This document shows positions 44,515 through 58,471 of a DNA stretch of 64,000 nucleotides, one piece after another. Origin of the DNA: Combretum micranthum (lineage: Eukaryota > Streptophyta > Magnoliopsida > Myrtales > Combretaceae); assembly GCA_024138025.1 (NCBI GenBank), contig JAMXBD010003350.1, positions 60,923-124,922 of the forward strand. The letters are read 5' to 3'. The notes beneath the pieces are model-generated. The model had not been told where the DNA came from. It saw only the letters and a program-made list of their open reading frames with translations, and made no database searches. Both the position numbers and the translations under genes were made by a program. The stretch's first letter is position 1. Every line of letters begins with the position of its first letter.

Positions 44515-44720
44515 TATATCATGTATGCACGTCATATACACACATATACCCCATCTTGCTGATGCGATATTGATGCATCTCATCTTGTAAATAGGATATA
44601 CACATATACCTTGTCTTATAGATGCAATTTTACTACGATATACAAACTCCATATCACGCCTTGTATACGCATTATGTACATAAAACTTTATATCTTGTCT
44701 TATAGACACAATTTTCCGAT
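44515..44720. repeat. Degenerate tandem repeat, about 60-bp units
   Basis: CATATACC...CTTG...GATGC blocks recur three or four times with drift, giving an open minus-strand frame (44470-44709) that contains two similar peptides (ASIRQGICVY and ASARWGICVY). The open frame is a by-product of the repeat. Confidence 0.5.
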
Positions 44721-45521
44721 GGATTTCAGTAATTATTTTTATTTGACCTATATTTTGGTAATTTTTTTATAAGTTTTGTAGATATGTTGCTCACTCCACT
44801 TCCAACAAATTTGTTAATTTGTTTATTATTTGCATTAATAATATTTTTTGGGAAAAGGGAAAAAGTAATAATTTGAAAAAAACTACGAAAATGCGCTCAA
44901 GTCAACAATAATCTAAAAACTAAACAACTTGAACTCATCTCTTCAAATGATGAAAGTCATTTCAACTTATCTATTTTTTGCATTATTTTTGTCTTAGAGG
45001 TATTTTGTAATTTTTTAATAATTTTTTTCCCTTATTTTATCTTTTTTCTATACCTTCCCTTGTAATGTTTTTTTTTTTTAAATTAAATGAAATCAATTCA
45101 TCAGAGATTTCATCACATAATGATATGCATAAAATTACCTCCATAAATGTCTATATATAGATATGTTTTGGACAATTGTAACAATATAAATGCACTAAGT
45201 TGGACAAAATAAGAACTTATGCAATTGTTAATGGTATCATTCTTAAATAATTTTTTTAAGACAAAACTACAAATCTATTCAAGTCATTTTTTATTTACAA
45301 CCTTCTTGACAATTATCTTGTTGCATTTAAGTATCACCTCAAAGAATGCTCCATACGCTAAAACTAAAATAAATTACTTCTAAATGATAAAATTTAAAGT
45401 ACTTTATTACTTATAAATTAAATTATCTAATCGATGAGAAATGTACTTAAATTATAAGTATTTTCTATGACATGTGTGCTGAGTGGTTTGAAGAGTCTGG
45501 ACCAAGTCAAAAGAGTCCAGT

Positions 45522-45589
45522 CCTTTGTATGTGTTACTTATAAACTACCTATCAACCTTTGTATGTGTTACTTATAAACTACCTATCAA
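45522..45589. repeat. Perfect 34-bp tandem duplication
   Basis: Two identical copies in direct contact: 45522-45555 and 45556-45589, each beginning CCTTTGTATG and ending CCTATCAA. Confidence 0.95.
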
Positions 45590-47104
45590 GGAGTAGTTTA
45601 TACCACTTGTTAAGAAAGTTGGACCACTTTATGATATTTAAGTTTAAAAGTGGCCGAGAGTCTGAATCATCTCTAGGACATCTAGACTAATTCAAGATCA
45701 ACATGAAGAAACAAAGTATGACAATTAGACCAGCTTAAGTCAAAATAATCTAGAGTATTTATAGAACTTATAGCCATTGAATTACATTTGATGCAAGAAT
45801 TTCTTAGTGGAATTTGTTTCTAATGTCCAAATTGTTTTGAAGACCTACAAATACAAGTTGTTGAGTGGATTGATTAGACATTTGAAAGATTCTATTTGAT
45901 ATAAAAAAAGATTAATAATTGGTTCTTGTTCTCTCTCTCTCTCTCTCTTTTTAATTTGCTCAACTTAGCTAGAAAAGTTGTATTGCTTTGTGAAATATAA
46001 TTGCAATTGTTGCAAAAGCACTATACTCATTTAAGCATCAATTTGTGGTCTTAACTAAAATCTATGTATAAAGTCATTAATTGAAGGTATTGTGTGTCCA
46101 TTAAAAGTAATGGATAATCTCAACTTCACAATACATCTGAGCTTGATATTTTAATCTTTTTTTTTTTTTCATTTTCCAGTACTTCATTTTGATATCATTG
46201 ATCAAATAGTCTTTGGATGTATGTTGAACATCCCATAAAATCAAGAAATTTGCTAAACTTTTATTACAACTTAGTTCACCTCCCTCCTAGGTTTTAACCT
46301 ATCGTATTTTCATATGTACACTTCTCAATATTCTTTGAACCAAAACATTAACTTTCTAGGACTAGTACATATTTCAGTGCTAGAGTATGTGTTACATAAT
46401 TTCATTTATACAAGGAAAAAAAAAAGAAGCAGATAACTTACACAGGAGAAATAGTCATGAGTGCATGTCTAGCAATTATATTGACATATGGTGCTTAAAT
46501 CTGTATATAAATAGGTTTGCATCCAAAAATCCAACCTATAATATAACTCATGCATTAATCATGTTTAAAATTCTTAACAATAACCTAACAAGCTAGTAAA
46601 CATATTTCATTCTCAAATAAGATACATAAAAAATGTCATAATTATATAATTTATACACAAGTCTATATAATATCAAATGTTTAAAGAAAAAAAAAAAAAC
46701 CACTCAATCTATTAATAACAAGAAATTATAATTAATAAACAAAAATCTTAAGTAAAGTTATGAATATTCGATTTTGTATCTGAAATTTGAAATGATTAAT
46801 TTAACACCTAATCAAATTTTTCGTAGCTATTTATACTGACTCATTAACATTGTTTGTTTTGTTAATGTTGAAGAGGTGGACTATTAAGCTAGATGATTTT
46901 AGGAAAGATAGTAAAAAATTAATAATGAAAAGTCGCTCAACCTAGGTTCCTTACTAAATAACCAGATTACACACCCAAAATTCATTTAGACACTTCCCTA
47001 AATAATCAATAAGCAGTTGCCTATTCTGAATGGATTTGCTTTTCTAAAAGGAAAAAGTTACTTGACTATGTAAACCTTTCTAGTCACGGACCAAGTTTAC
47101 TATG

Positions 47105-47106
47105 TC

Positions 47107-47137
<31 letters not shown>

Positions 47138-47139
47138 AC
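47105..47139. repeat. (CT)n microsatellite
   Basis: Interrupted CT tract, TCCTCTCTCT...CTCTCTACC. Confidence 0.9.
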
Positions 47140-48589
47140 CTTGCTATTATGCATATCTTCCTATGTTCTAACTTAAGTATCTAAGTGGTTGTGTCGGGCT
47201 CACCACCTCATATACTAACCGGTTTATATCTTGCATGCTTATGAATCTTCAACCTTGAGTCGAGTGAAGTAGACTGTAGTTCAAAGGGATTCAAAGAGTG
47301 CCACCAAAATCCACTTGGAACAAGTATAATATATAATACATACTTAACATGATGATATTATATGTACTATGTGTATATATAATACAACTACATATATAAC
47401 ACTAATTTATAAGAAATGAATAAGCATATATTACAATAAAAAGGTAAAAGAAAATAAAATAACAAAAAGGATGAAATGGGACTGGGCTATGCAATTATTT
47501 TATTGGACCTTAATTAGAATCAAGTTAAGTAATGCCTTTTACATTTAGGAACAAATCTCAAAAACTATGATTTTTCTCAAGAGTTATAATTAGATATGGA
47601 TTGCATCCATTAGATTTGAATGTAATTAGTTATAAATTGATCTAAATCATTAACACAAGTGAATGTGACCTAAACCCATGAAACTTTCAAAAGTTCAATC
47701 AAAAGTTGCGACTTTCCAAATTTGAATGTTAAAATAATTTTGTGTTTTAATAAGTTTAGACCAATTTGAATTGGTCTAGATCATCCAGCACTGACAAGCA
47801 TAAGTCGTTAAGATCATTTCAAACTAGCCTTGACTGCTTTGCACTATCATATTTTGCTTCAATTTTATGCTTTTTGATTTGAAGGATTGTCCAGACCTTT
47901 TGACAAAAGGTCTGAACCTTTTGTATAAACTTCATTAATCTCTTTCTTTTGCTTATACTTAACATGGGTGCCATTATAGTTAATTATCAAGTCTTCAAAC
48001 ACAAAGTCTACATCATAAATCACATAATCGACAATCTATTTTAACTGTTCCTCACTTGATTGTTGATTACATACACACATATACACCTCCATGGTTATGC
48101 TTAAAAATAGTATTATCAAAGTTAAACCATTTATTAGTATAAATCCTCGAAGTTGTGATAAGGCAATAAGTAACTAATTGCTTTGAATTTTTACACTATA
48201 TGTCATAGCTAAAGAATTTATACACATAACATAACCATGTTCACATCCAAATAATAAATTTCATGGTAGCACGTTTATTGTCATTTGTTGATTCCAACTT
48301 CATGAACATCTACAAAAGTAAATTTTCAATACTTTTTTTGGGAGAGTGGTACTAATTGTATGTTCAAACAGATGGAATAGATCGAACTAATCTATTCGAA
48401 TGAAAAATCTATTCATTAAGAGATATTTACTACATGTCATCCTCTTTTAACTTATAATACTTGTAGTATACTCATTTAGTAAAGACTTATTTTTACCCTT
48501 TGAACTTTGACACTAGTGATGTGCTAAAATCCGGTAAGGTTCACATCATTTCCAACTATAGTAAGTTTAGGCCCGTATTAACAATACTT

Positions 48590-48870
48590 CCTTTTACAAG
48601 ATCATTAGATTTTTCAAAAGGATTTGCCAAGCTTCTATTGATCTTAACATAGGTGATGGTTATAAGTTCATTTCTTATTAACTCTTTGATATGTTCATAT
48701 CTCAGTTCTATATGTCTAGACTTTCGATTATAAATTTTACGATAGGCTTAAGACATAGTTGCTTCTTGCAATCACAAAAGATTGAAATGTCTAACAATGA
48801 TTGTGGCCATAACTTTATTGTTATGAGCAAATTTCTAAATTACTCCACCTCTCTACCAGCTATAACAAGT
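48590..48870 (-). pseudogene. Ty1/copia RNase H C-terminal fragment
   Basis: Minus-strand reading from about 48735 gives YNRKSRHIELRYEHIKELI, then ITITYVKINRSLANPFEK, the closing block of copia polyproteins (YN-KSRHI...RH...I-YV-S--N-ADP-TK). Just upstream in another frame is FCDCKKQLCL, corresponding to the HCDSQAA-type block. The catalytic residues are partly gone and frames are mixed. The rest of pol was not found nearby. Confidence 0.7.
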
Positions 48871-49582
48871 GTTTAAACTCAACTTCCATTACTGTTCCAT
48901 TATAATATGATAATATACAAATAGCTAATATAGACAGCAACATATATTAAAATTATCCTTTTTGATAATATACCACAAATTTTTCTTGATATTGGATTGT
49001 CAATATGTTGAATAATATGTAATATAAGTTTATGAGTGATAGTTATATAAGAGAAGATATATTAAAGAATATTAGGCTGTGTTAAATGTATTTAAGTTAT
49101 CTATTATGATTAAGCCAATTCTCTTATTTGGTGTTAAAAAATAAAAAATTAAAGTTTTGATAGTTATTTTATATATATACTTTACTCTCTCTCTTCTCTC
49201 CTTTTCTCTAATTAAAACCATTCCCACTTCCCACTCTCTTTTTAACTGTTCCCACTCTTTTTTTTTTTCTCAAATGCATTATTTTAAATCATCCCCTCTT
49301 TTTTTTTTTTTAATAAATAGCATAGATGCGTTGTATGCTAGTCCATGTTTGTAAAAAAGTATTGACTCCATATCTTTGTCATCCCTTATAATTACTTAAG
49401 TATCCACAAACACTATATCCCATCTAAAACAACTATCTAATAATATTTTGATGAAAAAATTTTATTGTTAAGTTCTCTCATAATATAGTTTTGACGATAA
49501 TAAAAAGGTTAAGGTTATCTAACAATATATGTGTACGAGTACAAATTGTTAAGTTGCATAAGAAAATACTTTAGTGAGTTAA

Positions 49583-49596
49583 CACTACAAGAAATT
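49583..49596 (+). mobile_element. CACTA-type transposon terminus
   Basis: CACTACAAGAAATT, the usual start of CACTA (En/Spm) terminal inverted repeats, preceded by TAA as a possible 3-bp duplication. I did not find the opposite terminus by eye, and no transposase frame is present, so this may be one end of a truncated or large non-autonomous element. Confidence 0.4.
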
Positions 49597-50084
49597 TCTA
49601 ATGGATAAAATGATAATGTTAACTTTTTGTGACCAAAATATATTTTATTATTTGCTATAAAGAAAGCTTCCTTACAATAAATTATATGAATAATAAGATA
49701 TACCTTTATATTTTTTTATTAAAGATAAAAATAAAATAATCCCTCTTGCAAGGAGCCACTCTTTGAAAAAGGGATACTTACATAACCATTTATCCACGAT
49801 ATACATATTATACGTTTTAATCTCACCCTTCTTTACTGATTTTTACTCACTCCTTTTTTCTCCCACTCTTTTTTCATCCATGTTCTACCGTAATCAAGAC
49901 AGTCTCCTAATAATTTTTTTCTCAACCTTGTTATTGTCTTCTTCTTTTTCATTCTAACAAAGTTAATTATTATTTTTTTTAGAAAATATTGCATTAGAGG
50001 ACACAATCAAGGTATGATATGATCGATTCTTGTTCTTTTATTTTCATAATATTATTATTTTAACTTCTAGTTTAAAAATATTTT

Positions 50085-50250
50085 GAATATGTAATTTAAT
50101 TTGATTTTGCAAATGATTCAATTTGGCGTTTTTCTAGCACCATTTAGTTTTTCGAATGCTTTGGCTAGTATATAGGTTAGAGTCTTTCTTTTTTTCATAT
50201 ATAGATTTATGATTTAAGTTTAAAGATGAGAGATAATGTTGTTGTGGAAA
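50085..50250 (+). repeat. Dispersed repeat Z, copy 1
   Basis: Shares with 54320-54475 the string AATTTAATTTG-TTTTGCAAATGATTCAATTTG, a TTTTTCTA segment, TTTTTCGAATGCTTTGG and GATTTAAGTTTAAAGATG. It lies in the DNA that hosted LTR copy C. Confidence 0.7.
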
Positions 50251-50506
50251 CTGGGTTAGTTCATATGCATATGCAAAAAGGAGGATTTCCATTTGTAGAT
50301 TTATAAATAAGAAAATATTTTGTGAACATGTTGGCTAATCTTAGAAGTAGAGTAGCTTCAACATGTTCCCTAGCTCTGGAGGTATTTGTTCTGTTAGCTT
50401 GTTACCATGAAAATAGCTAACGAATTTCTAGATTCCATTAACCCATGAAGCTCTAGTCAGTAATTTAAGAAACTTCAATGACAAAATTTTAAAAACATAG
50501 CACTAA

Positions 50507-53500
50507 TGTCATGCCCTAAAGAGTACCCTAATCGTAATAGTCCGCTACACTCAATATTAAAGTTTAAGTATGACAACCTTAGTTATTTCTAGAAGCTTCG
50601 ATATTAAGTGAGAGGCATGCTCTCACAAATTTAGAGGACCGTACTTTGAATTATGAAGCTTAAGAGATACAATAACAAATTAAGAAAAGGAAATCATAAT
50701 AAACATTCATTTATAATAATTGTGTTACAACTTACAAGTCTTAGAAGCATTTCTCTGCTAAAATAACTATAGTCTATTACAAGAAGTTTTCTATGAAGTC
50801 TACATCTAACTAATGCTAAACTTCATCTAAAAATTCCTTTACCAAAAAGGTTACAGGGTTCACATGGCTTCAACCACAAATAGCTAAACTGCAAAAAATA
50901 TCTATAGGGGTATAAGCTAACATGCTTAGTGAGAATTATTGCCAAAGATTGATACTTGAGTAACAAAATTCAAGCAAGTTTTTAGGCATCCAAGTGATAT
51001 GCAACAAACATATGGGTACGCAAGACATACAATTTTTCGGGAACCATATGTTGAATGGATTTACGCCCTCCATTCAAGGTTTTTAGGAGGATAATAAGAT
51101 TTTTGCTTCGAGCCAATGGCCGTTAAGCATTGTTCCTTGTTATCATGCTTCTAACTTAAAGTCGATAAGCATCGTCCTAGTATTTTGCTTCGAGCATAAT
51201 GCCGCTAAGTGTTTCTCTTTGTATTATACTTCTAGCTTATAGCCGTTAAGCATTGTTTATGGCCTTACAACTGTACCACTAACCTTTCCCCGCAGGATTA
51301 GTGATCCCTATGCAATGTGACCCACTACGTGATATACATGAGCCAATTTATTTAGAATATCATAGCGTAATTAATACCAATTTATGGTGATAAGAGAATT
51401 TCAGACATAATAAATTCTATACTAAAACAAACGATTATTTACAATCAATTCTCACCTCGATATTCTTAGAATTCCTTCAATAATTTTACATTCATATCAT
51501 TTGTCTTTCCTTAGTTCTAGTGCAACTAAATTACAAGCATAATCAATACAAGCATAATCAAATAAAGTAATTAAGGAAATAAACTCAGGTTGCCATGACT
51601 ATACTTTCTTCTTATGGATGAGTCGATCGGTCAATCCACTAATCAAAGTAATCTCCGGTATGGATACTCTTCCTTGGGATCACCTAATCAAGAAGAATAC
51701 CCATAATGAGTATTTTTTGTTGATTCTATTCTACTTTGTCAAAACTACGTCATGAGATCGTCAAAATTCGTATAGAAGATAATTTCAACTTAAAATGGCT
51801 ATAACTTGATCATTTTAACTCTAAATTGCGTATATAATATACCATTTTCTACACTATTCGAAAAGATCTATCTATTTCTAAAACTATTTTCATCAAACTA
51901 AAGCCATTTGGGCTCAGAAATAGTGGCGATCAAATTCACCACGAGATTTCCCATTCCAAAACATTTGTTTTGATCATCAAATCATTCAAAAATTATTTTG
52001 ATAAACACTTAGTCATCTATATAGTTGAAAATTTCCTTTTTATAGCTACATAGCTCATTTTTCATGCATGCTCAAGTATTTGTTGTCCAACCAATAATCC
52101 TTTAGTAAAAAATATTAATTATAAGTTTAGAAAAATAATTTACAAGAAATCCTTTTTGTAAATCCTTTAAAATGGATATTTTGATTCTTTTGTTTTGAAA
52201 AAGCATTTTATGTCTATCTTATTATTTTCTTTGATGACTTTTTCTATAAAAAGAATGAGTTTCTATTTTTCCTTTTTGAAGCTTTCAATACCAGTTTCTA
52301 TACATCCCTTGTACTTTGTAAATCTTAGTTTGAAAAATTTATATTCCCTTTTTATATTTTCAAAAGAATATTCTCATACAAGGATTCATCTCCTTTATTT
52401 TTGGGAAAACAATTCTATTACTTCTAAAGTTATGGTTTGAAAAAAGTATTGCAAAATGATGATATTTCCAAAATCATAATGAGTTCTTTCTAAAGTTTTG
52501 AGAAAGTAAATTCCTCTTATTAATTCTAAATTTCTCTTACGACTTTCTTTTGGTGGCAAAAATCTCTTTTTTTTAAAAGTATAGTTTAAACTTGGTGGTT
52601 TAGACAATAATATTTAAATTGCATGAATATGAGAATAATAACAAGCAAAATTATAACAACAAAATAAATAGAAAAATAATATAAATCAAGTATTGAGAGT
52701 CTTAACTTTGAATCAAGTCTCTCGGACTAAGAATGGACTAGTCCTGAAAAGAAAATAAAAATTGTTTTGACTTGATAAGGATAAGTCTAAGACTAGAGAC
52801 TAGTCTTAAAACAACATGAAATAAATAAATAAATTGCATCACTTGAAAGTAAATAAATAACAAATGAGCTTATATGCTCTAAAGATTATATATAAGTACA
52901 TAATTATATTTAGTTAAATATATAAGAAGTTAGCATAATATTAACAATAATATATGCAAAACATAATAACAACATAAAAATAGAGAAATAGATTTTCATG
53001 AAAAAGAACAATACATGAACATAGTATAGCTTTCATAACAACAAGTTTAGAAAACCCACACCATGGTCATGTAAAGTTACATAACATAGTAGAAATAAAT
53101 ATGAAAAGAAGTTTTTACCTAAAGAGGACTTTTGAGTAGTACGTGTGAATGGTTTGGTATATATAGAAGGAGGTTCAAGAGTATTTTGAGAGTTTTGAGA
53201 GAGTGTTTGGAGAGAGCTTGAAAGGAAACTTTTGGAGAGTTTTAGTAGTAATTTGTGGGTAGATGAAGTGTGAAAGAAATAAAAGAGGAGAGGGGGTATT
53301 TATGGAAAAATGAGAAGTGAATTTGTGTGATTAAAAATAATTAAAAAAGAAGAAAATATATGAGTGAAATTGGGAGGGGGGCCACCGGCCATGAGGAGTG
53401 AGAGAGGAAGAGATGTGATTTTTTTAATTAAAAAATTATATGTAAGGTAGATGTGATATAAAGTTATGGAAAGATAAAAAGTAAAGATAATAGGTGTATA

Positions 53501-53993
53501 GAGTGTAAGAGTAGGTCTTAGAAAAAGTAGAGATAAATGAATAGTGTAGAATAGTAATGAATAGAGTAATGTAAAGTAGCTGTGACTAATAAAGTACCGA
53601 TAGTAAGAAAATACGCGTATAACTGTGATATCTGTTATTTTTAACTGCCAACAAATTATAAAACTGATATTTTTGAAAACCTTATATTTTTATGAGTTTA
53701 ATGGTATATCCAATATTTTTACTATTTCGAGTTCCATGACACGTTTTTCAAGACTGTATCCGTTTAGTTTCAAAACGATTTGCGGTTTTACTAATATGAT
53801 ATTTATAGGTTTTCTTATGTTATTAAGTACTATCCTATATACTAATCTCTTATTTAGTCACTTAGAGTTGTAAACATGGGATTGCTGAACTTGTCCTTTT
53901 TAATCTAATTAGGGTTTTGTTGACTTTAGGATTTCTGGTTGACATTCCGATTAGGGTTTAAGCTTAACCAATCGTAAAACTTTGGGGTTTACA
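50507..53993 (-). mobile_element. Solo LTR copy C, minus strand
   Basis: The plus strand reads TGTCATGCCC to GGGGTTTACA, with perfect ACTAA duplications at 50502-50506 and 53994-53998. Its reverse complement follows copy A: a TATA-like CCATAAATAC at 53305-53296, the AGCTTATATGCTCT block (52866-52879, plus strand) and the conserved end. It is 3487 bp with no pol sequence. Confidence 0.85.
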
Positions 53994-54319
53994 ACTAAGG
54001 TATAACTCAACAAATGAAGAATTTGAGTACGTATGTACAAATTCCTGTGCATGATAGATTACCCAAAATAAGAGGGATTTTCCAATCAACATGTTGTAGC
54101 TCAAATCTCTACATAAATCGATATAAATCTTGTTATTAAACATGGAAATAGATTAATGGTTTAATAGAAGGAGCTCTTGTCAGAGATAATGAATCCCAAC
54201 TTACAAGATTACAAGTGCCTATATTACACTTATTACTGATGATATATTTTTGGATAGTCGATTGTCTTGCAAGGACCTAATGGCATCAAACATAAGTACA
54301 ATTTATATGTATTTTTAAT

Positions 54320-54475
54320 GTGTAATTTAATTTGTTTGTGCAAATGATTCAATTTGAGGTTTTTCTAAAGTTGTTTAGCTTTTTGAATGCTTTGGATGGT
54401 GTGTGAATTAGAATTGTTTTTTTTTTTTCATAGATGGAATTATGATCTAAGTTTAAAGATGGGAGTTTATGATAA
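54320..54475 (+). repeat. Dispersed repeat Z, copy 2
   Basis: Direct copy of 50085-50250. Once LTR C is removed the two copies lie roughly 600-750 bp apart, so they are probably internal repeats of one older element. Confidence 0.65.
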
Positions 54476-55059
54476 GTTCAAATTTTTTTACTTGATGTTT
54501 GATAAGAATATTATAATCCGAACATTAATGATTATTGGATAAACCTATTCATGTGCACTAGATATTTCTCACCCAATTAAGGTTTTTGGGATGATTGTTA
54601 TATAATTTAACATTTTATTGTAACCACTTAAGACTTACTTAAGTTCTTAATGACTTTAGCTCCATTTAGGTTAGTTAATAAGTCGGTCATCTTTGGGGAT
54701 TGAACTCTAAGAATCTAACTAAGAGTATCTACACTCCACCATTACACTACATAGAGAAGAAGCAACTCTGTACTAATTGTCTACAAATACACAACACAGA
54801 ACACTCCTAACTACTTTATCAATTGGCTGCTAGCCTTGCATATTAAAATGATATTATATATTTCATTTTTAACAATTTCAAACTTTCTAATTACTCCATG
54901 TAAGCACTTCGTCTTAAACTTTGCAACATGATCGGTACTTCTTCTTCTTTAACATTGAACCATATTAATTATCTCTATATAATGCTTGTTGATTCTTTAA
55001 GTGTATTTAGCAAGTATCAATGATGCTTAAGTTTCTTAACAATGATGTTTCATCATTGT

Positions 55060-58000
55060 TGTCACACCTATAGGGGTATCCTAAACGTAACAGTCCGTCA
55101 CATACCATATGAGACTCTCGAATTACTATCCAAGTCTTTCGAGAGTCTCGTATAGATGTAAGACGTCCCTTTACGACAATAGAATACTCTATTCAATGGA
55201 GTTAACCAGTTTAACCCGGCATTCGATAGCATTAAATAATAAATCAAAACGCATATGCAATAAGTTACAAAATCTAAGGGGCATTCCCCCACAAAAGAAT
55301 ATTTAAAGGTCCATTAGAGTCATCCAGAGTCTTTTGGTTTCCTGTGAAGTCTAAACAATTTGAATACAACTTCTATAGGAAATGCCTAGCTACTGTACCT
55401 GAGCTGTAGCCTATCTCAGTCTAAGCCAAATAAACTTGTGCCGTAACAAATAGAAACTATAGGGGCGTAAGCTATACTAGCTTAGTGAGTGAAAACTTCC
55501 ATGATCACAATTATAACATATCAATCAGACAAGTAATTAATCAGATAAATGATATGCACCAAACACGTGAATTCATCAAACATATGACTAGCCGAAAATC
55601 ATAAGTGGATGGACTTGCGCCCTCCATCCCGGGTTAATAGATTAACGAATCTTGCGTTACGACGCCGTTTAAGCTCACGGTCAACTAACTTATAATTCAT
55701 TTTATGGATCATGGTTAACCAATATTTACACCGTTTAGGCTCACGAAAAACCAACAAATGCTAATGCTCCATCCCTATTGTGTTATGAATGAGTTCAATT
55801 TCATATTCAATTTCGAATAATCAATTATACCAATTCTTTTAGGTGACCAATCAATATTCACAGACAATCAATCCTAGCTCATCTATACAAGCAATGTTTA
55901 ATCACCCAGCTTCGATATTCTTTAAATTCAATTTCACATAACAACAACGACATATATAATTCCCATTCAACCCCATCATGCATATTCATTTTATCTTTGC
56001 TAAGTAACTAGTGCAACTATCATTACAATCACAAACAATAATTGACATCGGAAGTGATACTCACTCGGCCATGGTTTGCCAGTCTTTTAGTAATAGTAAT
56101 CGGGTGGCAAGGATTCATCAGTTTTTGGATCACCTAACCAGGAAGAAATACCCTAATAAGTATTTCATCACTTAACTAATCCAAACTATAAATCAGAACT
56201 AATCAAAATCGTAATTCTCGCTATTTGAGGAAGTCCCGACTTAAAACGGCCATAACTTAGTCATTTTAACTCGGAATTTCGCAAATTATATATTGATTTC
56301 TATTTACTTCGAAAGATCTATCTAATTTAATATTATTTTCAAGTTTTGAAAATATTTAGGTCACAAAATAGAGGGATCAGATCTGATCTGATCAGTAACG
56401 ATTTCCACTTCCGAAAAATAGTTTTGTAATTGTTTGAAATGTATCTATTTGATAATTCAAGTATACATGAAATGTGAATGATTTCCTAACATGAATGACA
56501 TGTGATGAGTTCAATGTATGCATGATCTTGATGATTTTTGCTAAAATAAAATTTTAGAACTCTTTAATTTGTAAGACTTCAACCATAATTACCTTTGAAA
56601 AATCTAGTTTTCTAACTTTGACATCATACTAGTGTTTTGGAATTCATTCTTAGGAATTTCTAGTTATCTTAGTTCAAATTGAGTCTTCATAACATATATT
56701 ACCTAAGACCTTCATTTCTATATAAAAATTTGCATTTTATACTTTGCAAATATGTTTTCAAATAGGATTTACTCAAAAATCCGAATTTTTAGAAATCCAT
56801 TTTTTGAATGATTCCTTTTGGAAAAATTTGTGTAATGCATTAAAATTTAAGACTTTACTATACCTACTACCTAAGGACTTCTTTTAATACATAAAAATTT
56901 TATTTTGAGCTTGGATAATAGGTGTTTTCATAGGCATCATCCAAAGTTACGAATTTTACAAGTTGACTACTAACTCAAATTTTTCTATCTTGATTCTACT
57001 TCTTGTTTTACACATTAATCTCATCAAAACTTATTTTAACTTATAAAAATCACTACTTAATGATAACTATTACCTATACCCTTCATTTTCACATAAAACA
57101 TGAGTTTTAAAGTTGATACAAGGGTTTTTAAAATATGGGTTTAAGTCATACGAATTTTCTTTTGAATGTTCCTAGCAAAAACTTTTCCTTTTTAAGTTCT
57201 TTGTCTTATCTACATAAAGATCCACTAACTACCACATTTATATACACAAGACCAAATCTTTATGAGAATTAATGCATGAAAACACAAAATATCTATATGA
57301 ACATGAATGTCAAGTATAATATGAGTGTTATGTGCTAGATCTACTACTTATAATGCATAAAAAGGAGTTTAAGAACATGAACCTATATTTTTATGCAAGA
57401 TCTCTACTTCTACATGCATGAACATGATAATATCTCAACTAAAAACTCATCAAACACAAGATCTGCTCTTGTGATGGCTTGACATTCATGTATTAGCATT
57501 TTCTTATCCCTAGCAAATGCTCATGGGGATTTAAGGTGAAGATACACATGAATAATCTTACCATTACAAGATTAAATGATAGGAAAGCTTAAGAATCATC
57601 ACCTAAAGTTGGTTTAAGTAAAGAAATTAAGAAGAAAGAAGCTTATTTTGTGTGTGTGTGATGGGGAAGAGGTCACGACAATGAAGGGGAGAAAGAGAGA
57701 GTTTTGTAATTTTTTTTTTGAACAAATGAAATGAAATGAAGGAGAGAGAAAGTTAAAGATTATTTATATTAGTGAATTAGGGTTTGTTTTATTTATGAAA
57801 AAGAGATAAAATAAATCAATATTGGAGGCAAATTGGGACGGTGTGCACTGGCCATCCATTGAGTGAGAAAGAGGGAGAGATTTGAATTTGTTAAATTTGT
57901 AATTTATGAAATAATAGTATTGAATGTGATAATTTGTTTAAGAGACAAAAATTCTTGGAAAAGAAAATATAATGTGTGTTTGTAAGGATGTAAGACTAGG

Positions 58001-58471
58001 GTATGGGTTGTGTGTGTAGTAGGTTGTACTTGTGAATAGTGATAAATAACAGACAAGACATTTACTTTACCGGTAATAAAGAAAATACGGGAAAAGGCTA
58101 TAACTGTAATTTTTATAACCCAAAAAATTACAAAACTTATATTTTTGAAATCCTTATAAAATTTCGGTTCTAAGGATTATTCCGGAATATTTTTCTGAGT
58201 TTATAGTTCCGGGGCTTGCTTTTCCATAATGGAGCTCGGGAAGGCCTGGAATAGAAAATTTTTCGAAATCAAAACTTTCTATGGTTTGAAATATACTTTA
58301 AAACAATATTCCCCATTAAATTATTTTATAAAAGTTCTTTTGATATGAAACTGAAGGACAACCAGATGTAGGGTTTCTAGGTTTCTCTCACTAAGCTTGA
58401 ACTAATTCGGTTTAGCGTTTTGTTTTCCGGTTTTCGAAGTTTACTTGACTACTAGGAACACCGGGTTTACA
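55060..58471 (-). mobile_element. Solo LTR copy D, minus strand
   Basis: The plus strand reads TGTCACACCTATAGG to CCGGGTTTACA. It shares the terminal block (AAACGTAACAGTCCGTCACATA) and the GTTATGGCC-type block with the other copies. A TATA-like ATATAAATAA is at 57770-57761. Flanks ATTGT and ATATC do not match, so one edge has been rearranged. It appears closer to copy F than to copy A in its middle part. Confidence 0.7.

Larger units (their letters stand above)
44037..48589. other. Intergenic, AT-rich, minor repeats only
   Basis: No gene was recognised. The stretch contains a degenerate tandem repeat (44515-44720), a 34-bp duplication (45522-45589), and CT microsatellites near 45932-45949 and 47105-47139. 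The plus-strand frame at 46387-46596 resembles nothing known. Some of 47800-48589 may be copia non-coding sequence belonging to the RNase H remnant that follows. Confidence 0.5.
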
